Made by a program: the position numbers and the translations under genes
Part shown: positions 17,578 through 25,941 of the stretch, piece after piece
How positions within the stretch are numbered: the first letter of the stretch is position 1
How the letters are laid out: each line of letters begins with the position of its first letter
Assembly: GCF_000761485.1 (NCBI RefSeq)
Contig: NZ_JPMX01000013.1
Coordinates: 16,929 to 80,928 of the forward strand
Length of the DNA stretch: 64,000 nucleotides
Direction: 5' to 3'
Source of the DNA: Modestobacter caceresii
Lineage (GTDB): Bacteria; Actinomycetota; Actinomycetes; Mycobacteriales; Geodermatophilaceae
The notes under the pieces: generated by a model
Database searches by the model: none
Told to the model about the DNA's origin: nothing
Seen by the model: only the letters and a program-made list of their open reading frames with translations

Positions 17578-18393
17578 ATGAGACTTGCCGACCCAGGGAC
17601 CGAGACCGAGCACACCGATGCGCGCCCGCAGCCTGCCGACCCATCGAGCGTCCGGGCGGTGCTGCACGACGGCGTGGTCGTGCCGGACGGCCCGCCACCG
17701 CGGCCCGGCCTGCGGCCCTGCGCTCGGCGGACGCCCCGGCACCTGGTCCAGGTGCTGATCTGCGAGGATCAGGAGGTCTTCCGGCTCGGGCTCCGTGCGG
17801 TCTTCGAGGCCCAGCCCGACATCGCGGTCGTCGTCGAGACCGCCGACCTGATGGAGGTCGTGGCGGTCGCCGACGGCCCCGGGACGCGCGTCGTCATCGT
17901 CCGGCAGAGCCTGGTCGGCAGCGCCGCACTGCCGTTGCTGCGTGACCTGTGCCAGCGCGGGGTGGGCGTCCTCGTGCTCGCTGAGGCCGGCGGCGGTGGC
18001 CGGACCGGCCTGATGGACGTGCTGCAGTGCGGGGTCCGGGGGTTCCTGCCGCGTCGTGCCGCTGCCCAGCGGCTGGTGGAGGCGGTGCGCGCCCTCGCCC
18101 GCCAGGAGCCCGCCCTCGACGCCGCCGTGACCAGTCAGCTCGTGCGCCACCTGACCGGGGAGGTCCCCAGCCAGACCGTGGTGGCCCGGGCCCTCGACCG
18201 GCTGACCGAGCGCCAGCGCGAGGTGGCCGAGCTGGTGGCGCAGGGGCTCAGCAACGAGGAGATCGCCGGCCGGCTGTTCCTGAGCTCGGCGACGGTGAAG
18301 AGCCACCTGACGGCGGTGATGCGCCGGCTGGAGGTCCGGACCCGGACCCAGCTGGCGATCCTGGTCAACCGGGAGGACATCCCGGCAGCCTGA
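17578..18393 (+). CDS. Second LuxR-family pseudo-receiver regulator
   Basis: A 271-residue paralogue of the preceding gene. A 55-residue Pro/Arg-rich extension precedes the receiver-like domain (VLICEDQEVFRLGLRAVF). The phosphoacceptor position is Arg (about 109, RVVIVRQSLVG) and the switch Lys is replaced (GFLPRR), so it cannot be a normal phosphorylated regulator. The C-terminal LuxR HTH is complete (LTERQREVAELVAQGLSNEEIAGRLFLSSATVKSHL). ATG at 17578 follows AGGGGGAG at good spacing; a longer reading from 17452 is less likely. Its stop codon forms one end of the terminator stem. Confidence 0.87.
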   Translation: MRLADPGTETEHTDARPQPADPSSVRAVLHDGVVVPDGPPPRPGLRPCARRTPRHLVQVLICEDQEVFRLGLRAVFEAQPDIAVVVETADLMEVVAVADGPGTRVVIVRQSLVGSAALPLLRDLCQRGVGVLVLAEAGGGGRTGLMDVLQCGVRGFLPRRAAAQRLVEAVRALARQEPALDAAVTSQLVRHLTGEVPSQTVVARALDRLTERQREVAELVAQGLSNEEIAGRLFLSSATVKSHLTAVMRRLEVRTRTQLAILVNREDIPAA

Positions 18394-18433
18394 GACAGGA
18401 CCGCCGCCCCTGGGGGGCGGCGGTCCTGTCTCA
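18391..18433. terminator. Bidirectional terminator joining two convergent stop codons
   Basis: A perfect 20-bp inverted repeat with a 3-base loop (TGG at 18411-18413). The left end is the TGA stop of the plus-strand LuxR gene and the right end is the TGA stop of the minus-strand ABC permease gene, so the whole intergenic region is one hairpin that can serve both transcripts. Confidence 0.8.
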
Positions 18434-19357
18434 GACGACGTCGCGCCGGGTCAGCAGCAGGCCGGTCACGGTCGTGAACAGCACGAGGAACCCGGCGAGC
18501 ACCCAGGCGGCCTGGGTCCCGTCGACGATCGCCGCCACCCCGGGCGTGCGCAGGGCCGCATCGGGCCCGGCGAGCGCGGCGACCAGCGAGCCGGCGTTGA
18601 CCCCGGGCAACGCGGCCTGGGCGGCGTCGAACGCCCCGAGCAACGGTGCGGCGACGTTCACGATCAGGTTCTCCACGGCCAGCACCCAGACCAGCCCGAG
18701 CGCGATCGGCAGCGCGGTGCTGCGGAGCGCGTGCCCGAGCAGCAGGCCCAGCGCACCCCAGGCGGCCGCGATGAGCAGGCCGCCGCCGAGCCCGCGGAGG
18801 AGCCGGCCGACCGTCGGCCAGTCGGCGGCGGCGGACTCGCCGGCGGCGATCGCCCCGCTCGCCAGGGCGGTCAGCGCGAAGCTCACCAGCACGGCCACGG
18901 CCAACACCACGAGCAGGGCCAGGAGCTGGGCCGCCAGCACCTGGAGGCGGCGGGGGCCCTGGCCGAGCAGCGTCTTCAGGGTGCCCCAGCCGTACTCGCT
19001 GCCGGCCAGCAGGGCGCCGAGGGTGAGCAGCAGGGCACCACCGAACAGCGGCAGCCCGGAGAGCGAGTTCAGCACCAGCTGGTCGGGCAGCATGCTCGCC
19101 AGCAGCACCTCCGGCGGCAGTCCCTCGAACGTGGCGCCGCGCTGGTAGCTCACGTAGGGGATCACCGTGCTGAACACCAGCTGCAGCGCCGGCCACAGCC
19201 CGAGCAGCACCCAGGTGGCCGGCCGCCGGAGGAGCTTGGTCAGCTCGGCCCGGACCATGGCCCCCAGCGACCCCGCCGTCCGGCCGGTCGTCGGTGCGGG
19301 GCGTGCGGGCTCCGCCGTCCCCACCCCGGGGTCGTCGGTCTGCGTCGTCGCGCTCAT
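18431..19357 (-). CDS. ABC-2 type transporter permease
   Basis: A 308-residue membrane protein with about six hydrophobic segments after a soluble N-terminal tail (AELTKLLRRPATWVLLGLWPALQLVF begins the first). The motif GSEYGWGTLKTLLGQGPRR between segments is typical of ABC-2 permeases of the ABC-type export family. It overlaps the upstream ATPase gene by 4 bases (ATGA), forming a two-gene exporter. The substrate is unknown; it lies convergent to the polyketide regulators, so pigment or intermediate export is possible but unproven. Confidence 0.85.
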   Translation of the reverse strand: MSATTQTDDPGVGTAEPARPAPTTGRTAGSLGAMVRAELTKLLRRPATWVLLGLWPALQLVFSTVIPYVSYQRGATFEGLPPEVLLASMLPDQLVLNSLSGLPLFGGALLLTLGALLAGSEYGWGTLKTLLGQGPRRLQVLAAQLLALLVVLAVAVLVSFALTALASGAIAAGESAAADWPTVGRLLRGLGGGLLIAAAWGALGLLLGHALRSTALPIALGLVWVLAVENLIVNVAAPLLGAFDAAQAALPGVNAGSLVAALAGPDAALRTPGVAAIVDGTQAAWVLAGFLVLFTTVTGLLLTRRDVV

Positions 19358-20376
19358 CGCGCCGCTCCTCTCCGGGAGATCCGGGACAGCCGTCCGGTCC
19401 GTCGCGCCGGAGGAACGTCCGGATCGGGGCCCGCGGCGGCCAGCTCCGACCCGGTCATCTGCAGGAACACCGCCTCGAGGGTCTGCGCCTCCTGGCGGAG
19501 CCCGGACACCTCGACGTCGGCCAGCACCAGCGCCCGGTTGATCCGGGCGGCGTCCTCCGGCCCGGCCTGGGCGTGCACGACCCCGTCGACGACCGACACC
19601 CGTTCCGGGCCCAGCAGCCGGGTGGTGACCGCGGCGGCCTCGCCCAGCGGCTCGGCCTCGATCACCAGCCGGCGGAGCCCGAGCAGTTCGCCGACGCTGC
19701 TCTCCACCACCAGCCGGCCGGAGGAGATGACCGCCACCCGGTCGCAGACCTGCTCGACCTCACCGAGGAGGTGGCTGGACAGCAGCACGGTGTGGCCGTC
19801 GGCGGAGAGCCGCCGCAGCAGGGCCCGCATGTCGGAGATGCCCGCCGGGTCCAGCCCGTTGGTCGGCTCGTCCAGGACGACGAGCTCGGGGTCCTTGAGC
19901 AGCGCAGCGGCGACGCCCAGCCGCTGCTTCATGCCCAGGGAGTAGGTGCTGTAGCGGTCACGGGCGCGATCGGTCAGGCCGACGGTGCCCAGCACGGCGT
20001 CCACCCGGCCGGCGGGTGCACCGGCGTACCGGGCGAGCACGCGCAGGTTCTCCCGGCCGGAGAGGTACGGGTAGAACCCCGGGCCCTCGATCAGCGCGCC
20101 GACGCCCGCCGACGGGGAGCCGGCCGGCCGGCCGAGCACCGACGCCGTCCCGCTGGTCGGGCGGACCAGGCCCAGCAGCGCCCGCAGCGTGGTGGTCTTG
20201 CCCGCCCCGTTGGGGCCGAGGAAGCCGTACACCTCCCCGCGGCGCACGGTGAGGGAGAGGTCGTCGACGACGGTGCGCGGCCCGTAGCGCTTGGTGAGGC
20301 CGGCGATCACCACCACCTCGTCGCCGGGGCCGGACTCGACGAGTGGCCGCACACCGACGGCCTGCGCTGGGGGCAT
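19354..20376 (-). CDS. ABC transporter ATP-binding protein
   Basis: A 340-residue ATPase of the ABC-2 export family: Walker A GPNGAGKTTTLRALLGL, signature YSLGMKQRLGVAAALL, Walker B ELVVLDEPTNGLDP and H-loop LLSSHLLGEVEQ. A C-terminal 90-residue extension ends in a basic tail. It energises the permease encoded immediately downstream. The ATG at 20376 has a GGAG about 12 bases upstream; a later start near VVVIAGLTKRYG cannot be excluded. Confidence 0.9.
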   Translation of the reverse strand: MPPAQAVGVRPLVESGPGDEVVVIAGLTKRYGPRTVVDDLSLTVRRGEVYGFLGPNGAGKTTTLRALLGLVRPTSGTASVLGRPAGSPSAGVGALIEGPGFYPYLSGRENLRVLARYAGAPAGRVDAVLGTVGLTDRARDRYSTYSLGMKQRLGVAAALLKDPELVVLDEPTNGLDPAGISDMRALLRRLSADGHTVLLSSHLLGEVEQVCDRVAVISSGRLVVESSVGELLGLRRLVIEAEPLGEAAAVTTRLLGPERVSVVDGVVHAQAGPEDAARINRALVLADVEVSGLRQEAQTLEAVFLQMTGSELAAAGPDPDVPPARRTGRLSRISRRGAAR

Positions 20377-20712
20377 GGCGGGACTGTGCTCCTGCGGCTG
20401 CGCTGCTGTCGACGGCGACCCGGGGTCGATCCGCAATTCCCTCGGCGGACGGCAGACCTGCGGTGCGCGGGCCAACCAACGGCTGCGACCTGGGGCGCGT
20501 CCGGGGTGCGACCTCGGTCGCGGGTCGCCTCCTCCGCCGGTCGGGGGTTGCCACCTCGGGTGGGGAGAGTTGTCGACCCGCGGCGGCTGGGCGTGGTGCA
20601 GCGCGTCATCGAGGGTTGTCCTCGCCTCGGGACCCGATGCGGGACCGAGACGCCGGAGTGGGCGCCGCACCGGCGCGGCTCACCAGCGCGGTTCCTTTCC
20701 AGGAGGGCGAGA
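20377..20712. promoter_or_regulatory. Intergenic region between ABC ATPase and beta-helix protein genes
   Basis: This 336-base divergent gap should hold promoters for both flanking genes. I see an AGGAGGG ribosome site next to the plus-strand gene. No clear -35/-10 pair, repeat or additional gene could be supported. Confidence 0.3.
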
Positions 20713-21993
20713 ATGGACAGCAGCACCAGCACAACGAGGGCAGGCCGGGCCAGCTGGCGGACCCGTGGCCGGACGATCGTCCTGGCCGCAGCACTGACCG
20801 TCGGTGCCCTGCCGGTGGGCACCGCCGCCGCGGGTGGCCCCAGCACCCTGGTGGTGCGCCCGGGGGAGTCGATCCAGGCGGCGGTCGACCGGGCGTCCTC
20901 CGGCGACACCATCAAGATCGCGCCCGGCACCTACCAGGAGGCCGTGTGCGTCGAGGGCAAGGGCCTGAAGATCATCGGGTCCGGCCCCAACACGACGCTC
21001 ATCACCTGGCCGGAGTGGGGCCAGGGCGCACCGCTGCCCGACGTCGCGCCCAACGCCTGCTGGACGGCCAGCGAGAACACGGACGCCGAGGGCGATCCCG
21101 GCACCCTGGCCGACGACGTGTCCGGGATCTTCTTCCTGAACCCGGACAGCCCGGTCACCGTCGCGAAGCTCGGCACCCGGAACCACCCGGCCAGCGGGAT
21201 CGTCGGGTGGCAGGCCGACGGCTTCACCGTGAAGGCGACCTCGGGCATCGGCCACGAGCGGTACGGCGTGCTGGCCGCGGCGTCCACGGACATCACGATC
21301 GCCGGGAACGTCGAGCGGGGCGTCGACCGGGGTGCGCCCTGGTTCTCCGGCACCGGCGGCATCAGCGTCGGCGACTCCGACGGGGCGAACGCCCGGATCA
21401 CCGCCAACTACGTCGAGGGCTTCAACCTCGGCATCTTCTTCCGCGAGTCACGTGGCGCGTCGATCACCGCCAACAAGGTGACCGGGAACTGCGTCGGTGT
21501 CCTCGTCTTCGACGACGCCGTCACGGAGATCCCGGACAGCACCCGGCAGGTGCAGGGCGGTGACGTCACCATCAAGGCCAACGCCTCGATCGCCAACAAC
21601 CGGTACTGCATCGCCGGGCGGGACGGCACCCAGCTGGTCTCCGGCGTGGGGATGTCCATCGCCAACGCGGACTCCGTGCGGGTGATCGGCAACCGGATCA
21701 CCGACAACCGCCCGGTCGTCCCCGCCGGCCAGGCACCCACCAACTACCCGGGCGGCGGGTTGACGCTGGTCAGCTTCGCCCCGCCGCCGGGCACCCTCCC
21801 GCCGGGCGTCGCCGGGCCGGGGCTGGTGGAGAACGTCGAGGTCAAGGCCAACCGGATCCTGGACAACGAGCCGGTGGACGTCTGGGTGACCCGGGCGATC
21901 CCGGGCACGCTGCTGCAGGAGGCCGGCCCGGGGATCACCTTCCGGGGCAACAACTGCCGGGTCAGTGACCCGGCGGAGATCTGCGCTCCCTGA
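20713..21993 (+). CDS. Secreted right-handed parallel beta-helix protein
   Basis: A 426-residue exported protein. A signal peptide (RTIVLAAALTVGALPVGTAAAGG, residues about 20-42) is followed by PGESIQAAVDRASSGDTIKIAPGTYQEAV, the usual opening of pectin-lyase-like beta-helix proteins, and by repeated NxITxN-type strand turns (ARITANYVEG, ASITANKVTGN, VRVIGNRITDN, VEVKANRILDN). Four conserved cysteines could form disulphides. No catalytic set of a known lyase or hydrolase was recognised; it may be a surface carbohydrate-binding or degrading protein. A strong terminator follows. Confidence 0.85.
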   Translation: MDSSTSTTRAGRASWRTRGRTIVLAAALTVGALPVGTAAAGGPSTLVVRPGESIQAAVDRASSGDTIKIAPGTYQEAVCVEGKGLKIIGSGPNTTLITWPEWGQGAPLPDVAPNACWTASENTDAEGDPGTLADDVSGIFFLNPDSPVTVAKLGTRNHPASGIVGWQADGFTVKATSGIGHERYGVLAAASTDITIAGNVERGVDRGAPWFSGTGGISVGDSDGANARITANYVEGFNLGIFFRESRGASITANKVTGNCVGVLVFDDAVTEIPDSTRQVQGGDVTIKANASIANNRYCIAGRDGTQLVSGVGMSIANADSVRVIGNRITDNRPVVPAGQAPTNYPGGGLTLVSFAPPPGTLPPGVAGPGLVENVEVKANRILDNEPVDVWVTRAIPGTLLQEAGPGITFRGNNCRVSDPAEICAP

Positions 21994-22009
21994 CCGACCC
22001 GGGCACCGC

Positions 22010-22041
22010 GAGGCCCCCTCCCGTCCGCGGGAGGGGGCCTC
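22010..22041. terminator. Strong stem-loop terminator
   Basis: A perfect 13-bp inverted repeat (GAGGCCCCCTCCC at 22010-22022 and complement at 22029-22041) with a 6-base loop lies 17 bases after the beta-helix gene stop. Confidence 0.75.
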
Positions 22042-22151
22042 GTCCACGGTGACCCACGAGGTCGAGCACGTCACCGACATCCTGATCCGGGACCATGCCC
22101 CGGACACCCACATCGAGCAGAACGGCTGACCACGTGCAGGACCGACCGCGG

Positions 22152-22508
22152 ATGACGCTGACCGCCACCGTGCTCGACACCCCGGACCCGCGCGGGCTCG
22201 CGCGCTTCTACGCGACGATGCTCGGCTGGCCGATCGGCACCGACGACCCCGAGTGGGTCATGCTGCGCCCGGGCGGGCCGGGGTTGTCGTTCCAGTTGGA
22301 GGCCGACCACGTGCCCCCGGTCTGGCCGGCCGGCCCCGGAGACCCGCGGATGCAGGCCCACCTGGACGTCGCCGTCGACGACCTGGACGCGGCCGTGGAG
22401 TTCGCCCGGTCGCTGGGAGCGACCGTCGCCGAGTTCCAGCCGCAGGCCGACGTCCGGGTGATGCTGGACCCGGCCGGCCACCCGTTCTGCCTCTACCTCC
22501 CCGGGTGA
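22152..22508 (+). CDS. VOC family protein (glyoxalase-like)
   Basis: A 118-residue protein with two beta-alpha-beta-beta-beta modules of the vicinal oxygen chelate fold: LTATVLDTPDPRGLARFYATMLGWP and MQAHLDVAVDDLDAAVEFARSLGATVAE...VMLDPAGHPFCLYLPG. Members are glyoxalases, dioxygenases or resistance proteins; the single-chain ligand pattern here is incomplete and no substrate is implied. I chose ATG at 22152, with AGGA about 10 bases upstream; GTG at 22134 is possible. Confidence 0.85.
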   Translation: MTLTATVLDTPDPRGLARFYATMLGWPIGTDDPEWVMLRPGGPGLSFQLEADHVPPVWPAGPGDPRMQAHLDVAVDDLDAAVEFARSLGATVAEFQPQADVRVMLDPAGHPFCLYLPG

Positions 22509-22527
22509 GCCGGCCGGGCGCCGGCGG

Positions 22528-23364
22528 TCAGTCGCGCCCGGCGCCGACGCTGTCCGCCGGCCGGCGGGCCAGGCGTTCCCGCAGGAACGCCACGACCTGC
22601 GCGCGCGCCTCGTGCGTCGGGTGGCCGGGGGTCTCGACATCGGCACTGGTGAGCACCCGGTGCTCCTGCTGGCCGATCCCCGCCTCGTTGCCCGGCCGGT
22701 TGTTCAGCGACACCGGCAGCCAGCCGTCGCCGAACACCGCCCGCAGGGCCCGGAAGCGGTCGCTGGGCGCCGTGGTGTCCTCGCTGAACCGCAGGCCCAT
22801 CAGGCGCAGGCCCTCGGTGGTGACCCGCGCCCGGATCACCTCGCGTTCCCGGTCGGACATCCCCAGGTCCCGCCGGCGTCCCGGGGTCAGCGGGAACGGC
22901 GTCGACGGCTGGCTGGCGACCGGTGCGAGCACGGCGGGTTCGGCGGCGGAGGCCAGCGCGAGCCCTCCGCTGACGCCCATCCCGATCACCCCGATCCCCG
23001 GGCCACCCACCCGGTCGCGCACCCGGCGGGCCGCGGCCCGGACGTACTCGGCCGTCGGCCGGTCGGCCCGTCGGGCGAGGGCGCGGAGCTCCCGGCTGGT
23101 GCAGGCCCCGGCGGAGCTGCGCACGGCGTAGCCCGGGCTCGTCGCCCGGCCCGGGTCGCCGAAGAGGCCCACGACGGTGACGGTGAACCCCGCACCGACC
23201 AGGTGGTCGGCCAGGCCCATCACCTCCGGCGTGAGGCCGGGCAGGTCGGGCAGCAGCACCAGGCCCGGCCCGGAGCCGCGCGTGTGCAGGGTGTGGGTGA
23301 TGCCGGCGTTGGTGAAGGGCTCGGGTGCCCAGCCGGCCAGGACGGCGGATGACGACTCTGTCAT
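22528..23364 (-). CDS. Dienelactone hydrolase-like alpha/beta hydrolase
   Basis: A 278-residue alpha/beta hydrolase (GPGLVLLPDLPGLTPEVMGLADHLVGAGFTVTVVGLFGDPG at the N terminus, as in the DLH family). The nucleophile elbow is GMGVSGGLALA, so Ser rather than the dienelactone hydrolase Cys is the probable nucleophile. The catalytic His may lie in GHPTHEA near the C terminus. The true substrate is unknown. ATG at 23364 is divergent from the molybdopterin oxidoreductase gene; longer upstream readings lack coding character. Confidence 0.8.
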   Translation of the reverse strand: MTESSSAVLAGWAPEPFTNAGITHTLHTRGSGPGLVLLPDLPGLTPEVMGLADHLVGAGFTVTVVGLFGDPGRATSPGYAVRSSAGACTSRELRALARRADRPTAEYVRAAARRVRDRVGGPGIGVIGMGVSGGLALASAAEPAVLAPVASQPSTPFPLTPGRRRDLGMSDREREVIRARVTTEGLRLMGLRFSEDTTAPSDRFRALRAVFGDGWLPVSLNNRPGNEAGIGQQEHRVLTSADVETPGHPTHEARAQVVAFLRERLARRPADSVGAGRD

Positions 23365-23501
23365 CGGCTGATCGTGGAGCACGGAGGCCGATCGGTCGAG
23401 TCCTCGGCGAGGAGAACCGCTCGGTCCGCTTCCCGGCGACGCTGCTCGGGCCGCACGGATGCCCGCCGGGCCGGTGTTCCGTGACGATCCTGCGTCGGTT
23501 C

Positions 23502-23534
23502 CCCGGCTCGGCGTGTCCCACCCGCCGAGCCGGG
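23502..23534. repeat. Hairpin in the leader of the molybdopterin oxidoreductase gene
   Basis: A 12-bp perfect inverted repeat (CCCGGCTCGGCG and complement) with a 9-base loop ends 13 bases before the ATG at 23548. It would fold in the 5' leader and could modulate initiation, or be an operator. Confidence 0.4.
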
Positions 23535-23547
23535 TGAAGCTGGGTGG

Positions 23548-25122
23548 ATGGATGACGCACAACCGGTCGAACGACCGCGGGACGACGACGTGGCGCGGCG
23601 GGCACCGGCCGGCCGTGCCGCACTGTGCGGGCTGTTGGCGGCTGCGGCGGGCATCGGGGTGGTCGAGCTGGCCGCCGGCGCCGTCGACGGGGTGCCCTCG
23701 CTGGTCATCTCGGTGGGGGACGCCGTCATCGACAGCGTGCCCGGCTGGTTGGAGCGTGCCGCGATCGCCGCGCTGGGCACCAACGACAAGCCGGTGCTGC
23801 TGGCCTCGATCGGGCTGGTCGCCGCGCTGCTGGGCGCCGGCACCGGGCTGTTGGCACGGCGCTCGTTCGTGGCGGGTGCGGTCGCGTTCGTGCTGATCAC
23901 CGCGCTCGGTGTCGCCGCCGGCCTCGCCGCGCCGGACGACTCCGCCGTCCTCACCGTGCTGGCCGGGGCGCTGGGCGCCGCGGTGGGGGTCGCGATCCTG
24001 TACCACCTGCTGGCTGCCGCGGCCGCGGAGACGCGGGCGTCGGACGGGCCCGGGACGACGGGCCGCCGCAACTTCCTCCTGCTGGCCGGCGGCGCGGCCG
24101 CGGTGGCGGTGATCGGTGGCGTCGGCAGCCGACTGCTCATGGGGCGCGAACGGCTGACCGAGCTGCGGGCGGCGATCCGGTTGCCCGTGCCGGTCCGGCC
24201 GGCGGGACCGGTGCCGGCGGGTGCCGACCTGGAGATCTCAGGCCTGACGCCGCTGTTCGTGCCGAACGAGGAGTTCTACCGGATCGACACCGCACTCCGG
24301 GTGCCGACCATCGACCCGGACGAATGGCGGCTGGAGATCCGGGGGATGGTGGACAACCCGTTCACCCTCACCTACGCCGAGCTGATGGCGATGCCGCAGA
24401 TCGAGGCCGACATCACCCTGTCCTGTGTCTCCAACGAGGTCGGCGGCGACCTGGTGGGCAACGCACGCTGGCAGGGGGTCCCGCTGTTCCGGCTGCTCGA
24501 GCGCGCGGGGCTGCAGGAGGGGGCGACCCAACTGGTCGGCCGGTCGGTCGACGGGTTCACCGCCGGGTTCCCCACCGTCACCGCCCTGGACGTCACCGAG
24601 GCGATGGTGGCCGTCGGGATGAACGGCGAGCCGCTGCCGGCCGAGCACGGCTTCCCGGCGCGGCTGGTCGTCCCCGGGCTGTACGGCTACGTGTCGGCGA
24701 CCAAGTGGCTCTCCGCGATCGAGCTCACCGACTGGGACGTCGACGGCTACTGGATCCCCCGCGGCTGGGCCAAGGAGGGGCCGATCAAGACCTCCACCCG
24801 GATCGACGTCCCGGGCCCGGGGCGGACCATCACCGCCGGGGAGCGTCCGATCGCCGGGGTGGCCTGGGCGCCCACCCGCGGCATCGAGGGGGTGGAGGTG
24901 CGCATCGACGACGGTCCCTGGCAGTCCGCGACGCTGGCCGAGCGCCTCGACGTCGACTGCTGGCGGCAGTGGTACCTGCCCTGGGACGCGACCCCGGGCG
25001 CCCACGTCATCACCGCCCGGGCCACCGACGGGCTCGGGGAGGTCCAGACCGACGAGCGCACCCCGGTGGCCCCGGACGGCGCCTCCGGGTACCCGGTGAT
25101 CGAGGTCGTCGTCGAGGACTGA
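23548..25122 (+). CDS. Membrane-anchored molybdopterin-dependent oxidoreductase (sulfite oxidase fold)
   Basis: A 524-residue protein. Residues about 20-200 contain four to five membrane segments, including FLLLAGGAAAVAVIGGVG preceded by RR. The rest is a sulfite-oxidase-type molybdopterin domain (PLFVPNEEFYRIDTALRVPTID, cofactor Cys in TLSCVSNEVGG, then GFPARLVVPGLYGYVSATKWLS) and an Ig-like dimerisation domain (PIAGVAWAPTRGIEGVEVRIDDG). The molybdenum site probably faces the outside. Related proteins reduce or oxidise small oxyanions or sulfoxides; the substrate is not predictable. The leader has a hairpin and only a weak ribosome site. Confidence 0.9.
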   Translation: MDDAQPVERPRDDDVARRAPAGRAALCGLLAAAAGIGVVELAAGAVDGVPSLVISVGDAVIDSVPGWLERAAIAALGTNDKPVLLASIGLVAALLGAGTGLLARRSFVAGAVAFVLITALGVAAGLAAPDDSAVLTVLAGALGAAVGVAILYHLLAAAAAETRASDGPGTTGRRNFLLLAGGAAAVAVIGGVGSRLLMGRERLTELRAAIRLPVPVRPAGPVPAGADLEISGLTPLFVPNEEFYRIDTALRVPTIDPDEWRLEIRGMVDNPFTLTYAELMAMPQIEADITLSCVSNEVGGDLVGNARWQGVPLFRLLERAGLQEGATQLVGRSVDGFTAGFPTVTALDVTEAMVAVGMNGEPLPAEHGFPARLVVPGLYGYVSATKWLSAIELTDWDVDGYWIPRGWAKEGPIKTSTRIDVPGPGRTITAGERPIAGVAWAPTRGIEGVEVRIDDGPWQSATLAERLDVDCWRQWYLPWDATPGAHVITARATDGLGEVQTDERTPVAPDGASGYPVIEVVVED

Positions 25123-25193
25123 CCGGCCCGGGGCGCCACTCCGCGGCCTGGTCCGTCAGGTGGCGGAACGTGACCGGACCGCAACCCACCCGT

Positions 25194-25808
25194 TCACTCG
25201 TTGCTGGGGTCCTCGGCCGGGTCGGGGAAGCTGAACCGCTCGAAGGGGTCGCTGTCGTCGGCGGACACCGGGACCTCGACGGTGATCTCGCCGGCCTCCT
25301 CGAACACGAACGTCACCGGGATCGACTGGGAGGAGCGCAGCTCCGTCTCCAGACCGACCAGGACGATCGAGGGCGAGCCCTCGGCCCCGATGTAGGTGTT
25401 GTCGTTCTGCGCGACGGTGATCTCGATCGCGTCCGACGGCTCTGCGCTCCCGCCGCCGCTGACGGCCTCCTCGAAGTCCGGGCCGGTGACGTCGACCAGG
25501 GTGACCGGCTCGGTGCCGATGTTGGTCAGCGCGGCGTAGAGCGGCACCTCCGCACCCACCTCGTGGAGCCCGTCGACCGGGTAGGCGAGCTCGACGCCCA
25601 CGACCTCGACGTCGGAGTTGACGTCGACCGACGGGGCCTCGGGGCCACCGACGATCTCGCCGCCGTCGTCCGTCACGACCTCGCCCTCGTCGTCGTTGAG
25701 GCTGGGGGAGTCCTCCGTCTCGCCGCAGCCGGTGACGAGCAGCAGTGGGGTCGCGGCGGCGAGCGCGATGCCGGGCCACCGTCGGTACCGCGGGAGGTGC
25801 GAGGTCAT
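25194..25808 (-). CDS. PCuAC-like secreted lipoprotein
   Basis: A 204-residue lipoprotein with a signal peptide and lipobox (PLLLVTGC). After an acidic linker, the C-terminal domain (VPLYAALTNIGTEPVTLVDV ... SIVLVGLETELRSSQSIPVTFVFEEAGEITVEVPVS) matches the strand pattern of periplasmic copper chaperones of the PCu(A)C type. The His/Met copper ligands of that family are not evident, so copper binding is doubtful. ATG at 25808. Confidence 0.7.
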   Translation of the reverse strand: MTSHLPRYRRWPGIALAAATPLLLVTGCGETEDSPSLNDDEGEVVTDDGGEIVGGPEAPSVDVNSDVEVVGVELAYPVDGLHEVGAEVPLYAALTNIGTEPVTLVDVTGPDFEEAVSGGGSAEPSDAIEITVAQNDNTYIGAEGSPSIVLVGLETELRSSQSIPVTFVFEEAGEITVEVPVSADDSDPFERFSFPDPAEDPSNE

Positions 25809-25941
25809 GGGGGGTCCGTTCTCTCGGCGAGCAGGGATCTGCCAGCGCGTACCCGTCGGGTGGCGCGGTAGGCGTGTCGCTGAGGTCACGGTGTCGCAAC
25901 GATGGCCGGGGTCCCCGGCGAAGCTGGGTAGCGGGCTCCTC

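Noticed and set aside
22528..23364. Loss of the dienelactone hydrolase cysteine as an inactive enzyme
   Set aside because: The elbow GVSGG supplies a Ser nucleophile in a normal GxSxG pattern, so inactivity is not supported.
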